Of a DNA stretch of 40,459 bases, positions 32,871-40,459 are shown in pieces; within the stretch, counting starts at the first letter, position 1, and each line of letters begins with the position of its first letter. Under the pieces are notes generated by a model. The model saw nothing but the letters and a program-made list of their open reading frames with translations. It made no database searches and was not told the origin of the DNA. Location: contig JAGRAW010000004.1 in assembly GCA_020434415.1 (NCBI GenBank), positions 1 through 40,459 of the forward strand, written 5' to 3'. Both the position numbers and the translations under genes were made by a program. This DNA is from Bdellovibrionales bacterium (GTDB lineage Bacteria; Bdellovibrionota_C; UBA2361; SZUA-149).

Positions 32871-33075
32871 CTGCTTGGCCATTTTCAGATGGTGTAGGTG
32901 TCAAACTAGGAAAGATTGGGTGCCGACTTCGCTTCTGGGATGTGCTTGAAAGCCTCTGATTGCACTCCCCGTAGATTCTCTTGAGGAGCCAAATTCTTTT
33001 GAGTACTCTTGAATTGCGCGACACTGACCGAATGTGCCAACGTCGACCTGCGGCCGGTGGTAGTGATGACAGGGC

Positions 33076-33105
33076 GGTAAACCAGTCACCGGTAAACCAG
33101 TCACC
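33076..33105. repeat. 15-bp perfect tandem duplication
   Basis: GGTAAACCAGTCACC occurs twice, back to back (33076-33090 and 33091-33105), just 21 bases before the second receiver gene. It could be a binding site pair or a replication-slippage product overlapping the leader. Confidence 0.7.
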
Positions 33106-33126
33106 GCGAGATTGAAAAAGGACCCT

Positions 33127-33498
33127 ATGACGGAGAAGCCGCACGTACTCCTCGTCGACGATCACCGAGGACAGCGCCTCATTCTGCGGACGTTGCTCCA
33201 AAGCGAAGGATACGACTGCCTGGAGGCGGATTCGGGCGCTGAAGCTTTACAGCTTCTGGAAGTACCCCATCGGATCGGGCTTGTGATCTGTGATCTGAAC
33301 ATGCCCGGCATGTCCGGAACAAAATGTATCGAAGCGATCCGAGGAAATGCTGAAAACCGTGATATTAGAACGATCCTCCTGACAGCGACGCAAACTGAAT
33401 TGCTGGATGCGGACACGCGTTGCGCAGACGCAATTTGCGACAAAACGAAAATTCGCTCAGAGCTTCTTGAACAGGTACGGCGATTGTTCCAAAGTTAG
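33127..33498 (+). CDS. Single-domain response regulator receiver
   Basis: A second stand-alone receiver of 123 residues. Asp11-Asp12 form the acidic pocket, Asp56 (VICDLNMPGMSG) is the phospho-acceptor, the switch Thr86 lies in LLTAT, and Lys106 is in CDKTK where most receivers have KP. There is no output domain. ATG 33127 is chosen over the TTG at 33112 because AAAGGA precedes it and the fold begins at once. It lies between the pilin pair and the convergent kinase/ATPase operon. It may be a phosphate shuttle or motor-binding regulator. It converges with the degenerate hybrid kinase. Confidence 0.9.
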   Translation: MTEKPHVLLVDDHRGQRLILRTLLQSEGYDCLEADSGAEALQLLEVPHRIGLVICDLNMPGMSGTKCIEAIRGNAENRDIRTILLTATQTELLDADTRCADAICDKTKIRSELLEQVRRLFQS

Positions 33499-33557
33499 CT
33501 AATTGTTCTGCAGATAGAGAAATTCCGACTACCCCATTCACCACTATACAAGCTTAC

Positions 33558-35615
33558 CTACCTATCTACCAAGGCATCCCGCCCACGCTGCATCGCCTTC
33601 GCTTCCTGCATCAGTGCCTTTAATAGATTTGCTGCATCCTCGTCGCTGCCGTGCTGTGCTTGAGCTTCCAGCTGCTGCGCTGTTCTCGCGAACGTTTGGT
33701 AGCCGCAGAGCGCGGCAGTGCCGGAGACTTCATGGGCTACTCTGCCGACCTTCTCCCACTGTTGGTCGAGAGCAAATCGCTCAATCTGTGTTAGATAGTC
33801 GTTCACCGAATCGAGGAACTCCAGCACCACCTCCAAGCAGCCCGAGCTGCTGTTTATCAGATCGGAAACGACGACCGGCTCCGCCGCTACGGAGGGAATA
33901 GAGGTTGACGGTCGCGTAGCGAGATCGCTGCTGTCAGGTCGATTCGGCGGCCGAAGCCGTGGTGTCTCGCTCCGCGAAAGTATCCCTGGCTTCGCGATCC
34001 GCCGAGCAAGATGCTCGAATTCCTGCAAGAGCGGGAGTACCGCTTCTGCCTGTCCTGCACCGCTGCGCACTTCCAGCTGCGTCAACAAATCAGAAAGCGC
34101 GCGGAAGCCGGTCATGGAAGCGGCACCGGCTAATTCGTTCGCCCGAAAGGCGAGCTGCTTCCAATCTCCTGCAGCAGATAGCCCCTTGAGCTCATCTGCA
34201 CTCGGTAGCAGCGTGCTTCGAAACTCCTCGATAACCTCGGTAAAGGCGGGATCGGCTTGATACTGCGATTCCACCGGCAGCGTGGAGTCCTCACGGCCTA
34301 CAGTAGCTTGAAGCACGGAATCCGCCCTTTTCGACGGTTGCGTCACCAGCGAGGCAGCGCTGTGACTCTGTGTTGTCGCAGCAGCTTTCAGCTGATTACG
34401 CACGACCTCGTAAAACTCTCCCGCGCTAAATGGCTTCTCCAAAACCGCATCGAAACGAGCCGCATCCCAATGCTGCAGCTCGTCAGGGCGCTGCACCGCA
34501 GTTACCGCGACGATCGGTCCGGTAAAGCCCCTGGCGCGGAGCGCCGCGGCCGCTGTGGAGCCGTCCATGTGGGGCATCGTCAGGTCCATGAGGATAACGT
34601 CGAACTGTCCTGTGGAAGCTCGCTCCAAAGCCTCTGCGCCGTTCTCGGCAATAGTAAATCGCACTTTTGTCTTTCGTAGTAGATACGCGGCCAAGCGCTG
34701 GTTCTCGAGCTGATCGTCGACGATCAGCATACTGCCCGAAAGCTGCTCGAGGCCTAGCCCGCTCGTCGGCGGCGGCGGTCGGTGGGCTTCTACCGCCGGC
34801 ATTTTCTCTGTCGCAATTACTGCTGGTGACTGCACTCGACAAAGTATCGTAGAGCCCAGTGCCTCATCGCTCTCCATTTCGAGCCGTCCACCGAGCGCTT
34901 GTGCAATCTCTGCGGCTAGCTTCAGATCCAACGTTGCGTGCTCACCAAGCAACACGGTCCGGTCAATAGGCTGGCGGAGCTCCTCTTGGAGAGCATATAC
35001 CTGCTCGGCAGCAAGCCCTGGACCGGAATCGGAAATACTGAAAATGAGGTCTTGCTCCTGGGGAGCATAACTGACCGTCACTACCACTGCGCCGACGGTA
35101 AGACGCTCGGCGGCTGCGTCGACGACGCACTGCACCATTTGCCTCATTCGCTGTAGGTCTCCGCGCAGCTCGAGCGGCAAACGGCGAAGGAGCTGTAGGC
35201 GCACCTCCAAGGCGCTGCCCTGCAGTTGCTCGACGAGCGCAGATTCCAATTCAGCCAAGAAGCGTTCCGAGGCGAACACGACCGGGTTCAACGACAGCGT
35301 TCCCGTTGCCAGTCCACTGGTACATTCAAGCGCTTCGGCAATCCGCAATAGCCGCCGGGCAGGAATTCGAACGGCATCGATTTCCGCTCGCTCCCGGCCA
35401 CCAGCATGCTGTTCGGGAGATAGCGCATCAAGCGCGCTAAGTAGCTCTGCAACCGGCATACGCAGCGACTCGCTGGTGCGTCGTAGGAGAAGACCGGTCT
35501 GTCTCCTCCTCACCGCCAGTTCACGATTGGCGGCGTCCAATGACCGCCGAACAGTCGCCAGCGTTCTCTCTTCCGCTGAGCGCGATTGCTGTTGCTCCCG
35601 CTTTTGTTCGCTCAC
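33558..35615 (-). CDS. Degenerate hybrid histidine kinase with receiver and two HPt-like modules
   Basis: A soluble 685-residue signalling protein. Residues 30-110 resemble a HisKA dimer domain, but the H-box reads SESLRMP, with Glu49 where the phospho-acceptor His should be. The ATPase domain (about 115-262) keeps DSGPG but its N-box is lost (VVDAAAERL) and the G2 region is weak. A receiver at 295-410 is intact (Asp300-Asp301, Asp344 in LMDLTMP, Lys394). Two HPt-like bundles follow. In the first, the His is replaced by Asn493 (RANELAGAAS). The second keeps His628 (VAHEVSGTAALCG). It probably relays phosphate rather than starting it. The GTG start at 35615 has its GAGG site overlapping the stop of the upstream ATPase gene, so translation is coupled. 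Confidence 0.88.
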   Translation of the reverse strand: MSEQKREQQQSRSAEERTLATVRRSLDAANRELAVRRRQTGLLLRRTSESLRMPVAELLSALDALSPEQHAGGRERAEIDAVRIPARRLLRIAEALECTSGLATGTLSLNPVVFASERFLAELESALVEQLQGSALEVRLQLLRRLPLELRGDLQRMRQMVQCVVDAAAERLTVGAVVVTVSYAPQEQDLIFSISDSGPGLAAEQVYALQEELRQPIDRTVLLGEHATLDLKLAAEIAQALGGRLEMESDEALGSTILCRVQSPAVIATEKMPAVEAHRPPPPTSGLGLEQLSGSMLIVDDQLENQRLAAYLLRKTKVRFTIAENGAEALERASTGQFDVILMDLTMPHMDGSTAAAALRARGFTGPIVAVTAVQRPDELQHWDAARFDAVLEKPFSAGEFYEVVRNQLKAAATTQSHSAASLVTQPSKRADSVLQATVGREDSTLPVESQYQADPAFTEVIEEFRSTLLPSADELKGLSAAGDWKQLAFRANELAGAASMTGFRALSDLLTQLEVRSGAGQAEAVLPLLQEFEHLARRIAKPGILSRSETPRLRPPNRPDSSDLATRPSTSIPSVAAEPVVVSDLINSSSGCLEVVLEFLDSVNDYLTQIERFALDQQWEKVGRVAHEVSGTAALCGYQTFARTAQQLEAQAQHGSDEDAANLLKALMQEAKAMQRGRDALVDR

Positions 35616-35625
35616 GAAATCTACC

Positions 35626-37806
35626 TCACAATGATTTCAGAACGTTTCTCACTCGCCCCGCAATGATCTCGGGGGATGACTTCTTGCTAAGAAATTCTCG
35701 GGCACCTAGGCGCAGTAAATCCAGTTCCGTATGCTCACAGTCATCCGCGGTAAGGACGATGATCGGAATGTCGCGAGTCATCTTGTCGCCTTTCATTCGC
35801 TCGATAAATTCTCGACCATCCATCTGCGGCATCGAAAGGTCGCAGAGAATGACCGAGGGCCCGTGGGCATAGACTTTGTCAAGCGCTTCCAGGCCATTCT
35901 CCGCCTGGATAACCTGGATCCGATCGTGCCGCAGCATCGCGCAGATCATTTTCCTCGAGAATCGATTGTCGTCGATGACAAGCACTGCCGGTGCTCGCCG
36001 ACCGATGCTGACGGCTCTACCGTCTGTCGCGACCTCATGAACGAGAGGAATGAGTGAGCTACTCGTTGACGGTACATGCTCCGCAGCAGGTGCTCGCTGC
36101 GGTTCGGGCTGCAGCAGGAATGGTCGAACTTCGTTGAGCGAAGTCTGACGATCGTTCACCACCTTGACGGCGGCTTCGTCAAGCTCTCGGAAGCCGTAGC
36201 GACGTGCGGCACGTCGGATGACCTCCTGCGATGAGGCTGTAAATACAAGCTCAGCTATCTCCTCGTTGAACTGCAGATAGCTGAAGAGTCCTATTCTTCC
36301 TTTGTAGCCGATGTCAAAGCATGCCTCGCAGCCAACCGCTTCCAGCAACGTACTTGCTTCCAGTCCGTACGCTTGAATCAAGTCCTCATGTTGGTCAAGG
36401 TAGAGTTGCGACGCCGGCTTTGCGCAATCGTGGCAAATTCGCCGCACGAGACGTTGGGCCACGATACCGGTCAATCCACTCGACAACAGGTATGGGTCCG
36501 CTCCCAATGCCAACAGTCTCGTCACTGCGGAAGGTGCGTCGTTGGTATGCACCGTTGAAAGCACGAGATGCCCCGTCTGTGCCGCCTGAAGAGCAATCGA
36601 AAGAGTCTCGCTATCTCGAATTTCCCCAATCATGATCACATCGGGATCCTGACGGAGCACCGACCGAAGAGCGGATGCGAAGGTAACATCAGTCGCCCTG
36701 TTTACCTGGATCTGATTGATGCCGCGGAGACGGTATTCGATCGGATCTTCGATCGTCGTAATGTTGCTTTTGCCGTCCCGCACTGTGTTCAGGCAGGCGT
36801 AGAGCGTAGTCGTCTTGCCGGCGCCCGTGGGGCCGGTCACGAGCAGCATTTTTCCTTTCCCGCCGAGCGCCTTGAGCAGGTGCTGTTCAAGGTCAAGCGG
36901 CACGCCAATCGCCGGCAGTACAAGGCTTTCATAGTCGTGGTGAAACAGCCGCGCGACCAGCTTCTCCCCGTGAGCGGTCGGTATGGTCGATAATCGCATA
37001 TCCAAAATGCGCTGATCGACTCGCACGCGCAGACGTCCGTCCTGCGGACGCCGTCGCTCCGCGATATCCATTCCGGCAAGTACTTTACAGCGTGCTACGG
37101 TTGCCTTGCGGAGATCCCGTGGAATTTCGATAATGTCCTGCATTTCACCGTCGATGCGGAAACGCACTTGGACCCCGGTATCGGAAGGCTCAAGATGTAT
37201 GTCGCTCGCATGAAAGCGGGCAGCATCGAAGATGATTCGGTTTACTAGACGAACGACCGGGGGCAGGTTCGAATCGGCTCGGGAGACATCGGCAAGATGC
37301 GTGGATTCTCCGACAAACTCTACCCGTGCTCCTTCATTGTCCTGCACTCCCGGAAAGTAGCGAAACTTCGAAGACGGAAAGTGTCGAGCAAGCAACGGCA
37401 GTATCTTCGATTCCTCCGCCACCACCTGCTTGACGCTTTTCGATAGAACGAACTCGAGCGCCGCGATTGAATCTCTGTCAAACGGATTGCTCACCGCCAC
37501 AATTAGGCGATCTCCTTCCTCGGCAATCGGGATGATACGAGGTTCCCAAAGCATTGCCGGGTCAACTAGACCTGCCAATTTGTGGGACGCAATCCTGCCG
37601 GTGCGGGCTTCTTCCTCCAAATCAACGAAATCCAGACCGAGCACCTCTGCGACACGACGCGCCGTTTGCTGTTCCTCCAAGCGCCCCTCGCGCGCTAGAG
37701 TGAGGAGCGGACCGTCGGTCCACTGGTTGGCCTCGTCTTCAGTAGGTATCGAGGAGAGCAACTGATGCTTCTCTAAGAGCTTCAGCAGTGCCAAAGTCGC
37801 GTTCAT
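35626..37806 (-). CDS. PilB/GspE-type secretion ATPase fused to a C-terminal receiver domain
   Basis: A hexameric extension/secretion motor ATPase of 726 residues. An N-terminal MshEN-like region (about 20-140) precedes the GspE domain with Walker A GPTGAGKT (325-332), an Asp box (TTIEDPIEYR), Walker B (VIMIGEIRDSET), a His box (STVHTND) and a tetracysteine zinc motif (CHDC and CEAC). A linker with a Pro/Ala-rich stretch leads to a full receiver (605-726) with an Asp-Asp pocket, phospho-acceptor Asp656 (LCDLSMPQMDG) and Lys in FLSKK. ATG 37806 is chosen; a longer frame from 37863 is less likely. It forms an operon with the coupled hybrid kinase. The C-terminal receiver fusion suggests direct phosphorylation control of a pilus or pseudopilus motor. 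No other assembly gene apart from the pilin pair is near. Confidence 0.93.
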   Translation of the reverse strand: MNATLALLKLLEKHQLLSSIPTEDEANQWTDGPLLTLAREGRLEEQQTARRVAEVLGLDFVDLEEEARTGRIASHKLAGLVDPAMLWEPRIIPIAEEGDRLIVAVSNPFDRDSIAALEFVLSKSVKQVVAEESKILPLLARHFPSSKFRYFPGVQDNEGARVEFVGESTHLADVSRADSNLPPVVRLVNRIIFDAARFHASDIHLEPSDTGVQVRFRIDGEMQDIIEIPRDLRKATVARCKVLAGMDIAERRRPQDGRLRVRVDQRILDMRLSTIPTAHGEKLVARLFHHDYESLVLPAIGVPLDLEQHLLKALGGKGKMLLVTGPTGAGKTTTLYACLNTVRDGKSNITTIEDPIEYRLRGINQIQVNRATDVTFASALRSVLRQDPDVIMIGEIRDSETLSIALQAAQTGHLVLSTVHTNDAPSAVTRLLALGADPYLLSSGLTGIVAQRLVRRICHDCAKPASQLYLDQHEDLIQAYGLEASTLLEAVGCEACFDIGYKGRIGLFSYLQFNEEIAELVFTASSQEVIRRAARRYGFRELDEAAVKVVNDRQTSLNEVRPFLLQPEPQRAPAAEHVPSTSSSLIPLVHEVATDGRAVSIGRRAPAVLVIDDNRFSRKMICAMLRHDRIQVIQAENGLEALDKVYAHGPSVILCDLSMPQMDGREFIERMKGDKMTRDIPIIVLTADDCEHTELDLLRLGAREFLSKKSSPEIIAGRVRNVLKSL

Positions 37807-38123
37807 CGCACCGGAGTATCCTTCAGACCGCGCGTTGTCGGAGTACAACGCTGGGCATTTCACACCTGATTCTACTATCGGGATCAGGGGGATTTATCTG
37901 AAGCTGGAATTGGCCGAGTCGTAGACGACATTTGTGGCGATACTGCCTGCGCATATTGCCGCAGCCCGAGCAGGGGAATCCATAGCCCGCTGCGAAAGGT
38001 CATCCCCCCTCGCCGATCTACGGCAATCTTGATCGCTCGGCTCAGCCTGCCCCGCGAGAATCGCTCCTTGAGAAATCACATGTTCCAGCCGAATAACAAG
38101 TAAGCGCGGGGATATCCTTCAAC

Positions 38124-38141
38124 CGGGGGGAGAGGTCCCCG
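38124..38141. promoter_or_regulatory. GC hairpin in the leader of the hybrid kinase gene
   Basis: CGGGG and CCCCG pair around an 8-base purine-rich loop, 28 bases before the start of the hybrid kinase. The divergent gap 37807-38169 must carry promoters for both operons. I cannot place them with confidence. Confidence 0.3.
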
Positions 38142-38169
38142 AAGTGGCTCCAAGGCAACCGAGGACGAA

Positions 38170-40113
38170 TTGGTGCGTGCAAGAGGCTTGATTGCCAACA
38201 CAAAGGTGCAGCGGTATCTCGCGGCGATGTTTATCGCCGGTGCGCTGGTGCTCGCGCTGGGTCCACTGTTGTTTCTCTCATTCGCAGCGGTGCAGACGCC
38301 TTCATTGATTACACTTGCCGCGCTGAACGGGCTGGGATGGATCGGTCTCGCAGCATCACTGTTCAATCAAAAGCGCATCCTCCATGCTGTCCGCGAATCG
38401 ATCACCCGGGTCGGATTTGATGTCCCTACTGGGGATCTCTCGGAATTGGTAATCGAGTACACCAAACAGTCGACGCGGTACCACCGGGCAGCCTACGCGT
38501 TTCGAGTAAATTCTAGTGATCGAGGGGCTCATCTCAGTAGAAATTTACTGCGAATCGTGCAGCTAGCCTATGAAGAACTTCCGGCTGTCGCAGTCGAGCT
38601 CGCTCTCTACGACGAGGCGTCCGGCAGATGGACACAATCGATTATCGTCGGTACCCCTAGTAGCTTCGAATCTCAGGCTGCATTGGCCGCAGAAGAAGCA
38701 AAGCGAATTCAACGAACGAAGGAATTTTCTCCCAACGCCACCGGCCAGGTCATTGCCAAGCCGGTGACCTTGGCGCGCACCAACTTTGGTGTCCTTCGTG
38801 TGGAGCTACAAAAGGCGGTTGATTTCACCAATGCGGACCGCCAGGTGTTAAACCTGCTCGCCGCACAGGGCGGCCTGCTGCTGGTTGATGCTCGCTTCAC
38901 CCAAGAAATTCTTCGCATGCGCAATGCGGAAGAAGAGACGAGCCGCGCGAAAGCCGGATTTCTCGCCAATCTCAGCCACGAGATACGGGGGCCCCTGGGC
39001 GTGATTCTAAGTGGCGTAGAGGTCGCCCTTGAAGGCATGTGCGGAGAGCTGACCGAGGAACAACGTGAAATGCTGCATATGATCAAAGACAGCGGCGATC
39101 ATCTGCTTGATTTGGTCAATGACGTGCTGGACTACGCACGAATTGAGGCGGGGAAGATTTCAGCCACCCCTGTTGTGCTGCCGGTCGGTCCACTGCTGGA
39201 AGACTTGACCGCGGTCATCCGCAGCCAAGCCCATGCGAAGCAACATCAGCTCGTTCTGCAGGACGTAGAGCCCAACCTCGGGATCACCTGCGACAAGCGC
39301 CACGCCCGACAGATGCTGATAAATTTTCTTACCAACGCAATTAAATACACGCCCGAAGGCGGCACAGTAACAGTCGCGGCAACTCGTTGCACGTCAGGCA
39401 AAGTGAAGATTTCGGTGACTGACACCGGCATCGGCATTCCCGAAGAACAGCAAGAAAAGGTGTTTAGCGCGTTCGAACGCGTCGACGACACCTACGCGAA
39501 CGCTCAAACCGGTACGGGCCTCGGCATGCCGCTGACCCGCCGACTCGCCGAAGTGAACAAGGGCACAGTCGGATTTGAGTCGGTGGCGGGTGAAGGAAGT
39601 ACTTTCTGGCTTATGCTTCCGGCAAGTGAAGTAGAACAAATAGCAGTGGACGATCATGACGACGCACCATCGACGGGCTCATTGGGGCGGGGTGAACGCA
39701 TCCTGCTCGTGGATCGCAAACACGAGATGAGTGAAATGACGGAGCGCTACCTCGATCAACAGGGATTCTCCGTCGTCCGGGCGGCATCCAACGTTGATAT
39801 TCTGCGTGCGACACGTGAACAACCTGTCGCACTAGCGCTGGTCGATAACGATTTGGCGGAACTGAGCGGTGTCGATATCATTTCGGTAATTCGATCGATG
39901 CCATCCGGAGCATCAATCCCGGTGGTCCTCCTTAGCTCACGTGCCTTTGCCTTTGATATCGCGAAATATCTACAGCTCGGAGTGGACCGCTGCCTGTCGA
40001 AACCTGTCTCCCTACGGGAAATCGCCGCGACCGTTCGTTCGCTGCTCGACAATAACACCGACATCGGCGTACCTGACGGCGTGGCCCCTTCAGACGACGA
40101 GGCGAGGTTGTAA
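38170..40113 (+). CDS. Membrane hybrid sensor histidine kinase with C-terminal receiver
   Basis: A 647-residue inner-membrane sensor kinase. Two membrane helices (about 16-41 and 44-65) leave almost no periplasmic domain, so it senses in or below the membrane. A GAF-like region follows at about 115-245. The HisKA domain has the canonical SHEIRGPL (His270), and the HATPase domain keeps its N-box (INFLTNAIKYT), DTGIGIP and GTGLGMPL, so it should be catalytically active. The receiver at about 510-625 keeps phospho-acceptor Asp (LVDNDLAELSG) and Lys (CLSKPVS) but has DR instead of DD in the acidic pocket. The start is TTG 38170 or GTG 38173, with GAGG at 38161. It is divergent from the ATPase-receiver operon and is the only complete kinase nearby. 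A strong hairpin terminator follows. Confidence 0.94.
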   Translation: MVRARGLIANTKVQRYLAAMFIAGALVLALGPLLFLSFAAVQTPSLITLAALNGLGWIGLAASLFNQKRILHAVRESITRVGFDVPTGDLSELVIEYTKQSTRYHRAAYAFRVNSSDRGAHLSRNLLRIVQLAYEELPAVAVELALYDEASGRWTQSIIVGTPSSFESQAALAAEEAKRIQRTKEFSPNATGQVIAKPVTLARTNFGVLRVELQKAVDFTNADRQVLNLLAAQGGLLLVDARFTQEILRMRNAEEETSRAKAGFLANLSHEIRGPLGVILSGVEVALEGMCGELTEEQREMLHMIKDSGDHLLDLVNDVLDYARIEAGKISATPVVLPVGPLLEDLTAVIRSQAHAKQHQLVLQDVEPNLGITCDKRHARQMLINFLTNAIKYTPEGGTVTVAATRCTSGKVKISVTDTGIGIPEEQQEKVFSAFERVDDTYANAQTGTGLGMPLTRRLAEVNKGTVGFESVAGEGSTFWLMLPASEVEQIAVDDHDDAPSTGSLGRGERILLVDRKHEMSEMTERYLDQQGFSVVRAASNVDILRATREQPVALALVDNDLAELSGVDIISVIRSMPSGASIPVVLLSSRAFAFDIAKYLQLGVDRCLSKPVSLREIAATVRSLLDNNTDIGVPDGVAPSDDEARL

Positions 40114-40133
40114 CAACCCGGAGAGGCTCTTTC

Positions 40134-40170
40134 GGGGATGTCTAAAAACGATAGTTTTTTGACAGTCCCC
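40134..40170. terminator. bidirectional hairpin terminator after the hybrid kinase
   Basis: GGGGATGTC, A-run, GATA loop, T-run, then GACAGTCCCC form a long stem with one bulge and one mismatch. The inner A/T arms (AAAAAC and GTTTTT) give T-rich 3' sides in either direction. It lies 20 bases after the stop codon. The stretch from 40171 to 40402 shows nothing else except a weak sigma-28-like match (TAAAG at 40346, CTCGATAC at 40366). Confidence 0.65.
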
Positions 40171-40402
40171 TGACCAGCCATTGCAAACGCTCAGACCTTC
40201 AGGAACTGGAACGCGTTCGGCCTCGCTGGGTACCGTCCAAGGATAAGCCCCTACAAAGGCAAGGCTTTTAACAGGACACTGTCGAATTCTCCAGGTGGAC
40301 CGGCAAATTACTTGCGGTCTTTTACATTCCCGCCGACCGATAGCCTAAAGAAATCCGGTTCATCGCTCGATACCCCCAGTGAACGTGTAGTAATTGGTTG
40401 TC

Positions 40403-40459
40403 ATGCGGAAAGCGTTTCAATTTGCGAGTGTATGTTTCGGGCTGCTCCTGATGGAGTTG
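40403..40459 (+). CDS. Start of an exported protein, cut off by the window
   Basis: From ATG 40403 the frame is open to the window edge for 19 codons: MRKAFQFASV then CFGLLLMEL. A basic start followed by a hydrophobic run is typical of a signal peptide. No strong ribosome-binding site is visible, and the small size limits certainty. Confidence 0.4.
   Translation, partial: MRKAFQFASVCFGLLLMEL

Noticed and set aside
40346-40373. Sigma-28 promoter before the truncated gene at the right edge
   Set aside because: The -10 match is only 5/8 and the spacer is 12 rather than 11, so it was not listed as a separate feature.

Overview
This window reads as chromosomal DNA of a Gram-negative, LPS-bearing, flagellated bacterium. 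Four genes of the lipid A/Kdo pathway lie in one block (Gfo/Idh/MocA oxidoreductase, lpxB, msbA, waaA). The rpoZ-spoT pair, phosphatidylserine synthase, a flagellin, a type IV pilin-like protein and a PilB/GspE-type ATPase fit the same picture. The gene orders resemble deltaproteobacterial-type genomes, but I cannot assign a taxon from the sequence alone. I saw no rRNA, tRNA, CRISPR array, transposase or phage genes.

Layout. 0-9.2 kb is housekeeping: pssA (cut by the left edge), rpoZ, spoT, then the leftward block oxidoreductase > lpxB > msbA > waaA. 9.4-11.9 kb is a large AsmA-like envelope protein. 11.9-17.2 kb is an accessory-looking leftward group: an NTF2-like protein, a 965-residue HTH-NACHT NTPase and a 582-residue protein of unknown family. 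17.5-20.4 kb holds glyA with an unusual insertion, a small ORF, and a BON-MscS channel. 20.5-22.3 kb is a flagellin whose variable region is replaced by seven FG-GAP/VCBS-type calcium-motif repeats, preceded by a noncoding region full of GGAACC-C-GGTTCC palindromes and tandem repeats. 22.8-30.1 kb holds a small exported protein, a FAD/Rieske oxidoreductase, a large secreted protein with tandem carboxypeptidase-regulatory-like domains, a DUF5685-like protein with a cysteine-rich tail framed by strong hairpins, and a VOC protein.

30.3-40.1 kb is a dense signalling region. It contains a CheY-like regulator behind a near-consensus flagellar sigma-28 promoter, a soluble Ser/Thr kinase, a pilin-like protein with a membrane partner, a second single-domain receiver, a PilB/GspE ATPase fused to a C-terminal receiver, a translationally coupled degenerate hybrid kinase with two HPt-like modules, and a membrane hybrid histidine kinase. 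Together they suggest a phosphorelay acting on a pilus or secretion motor. This locus, the propeller flagellin and the HTH-NACHT group are the best candidates for undescribed biology here. A truncated signal-peptide ORF begins at the right edge.
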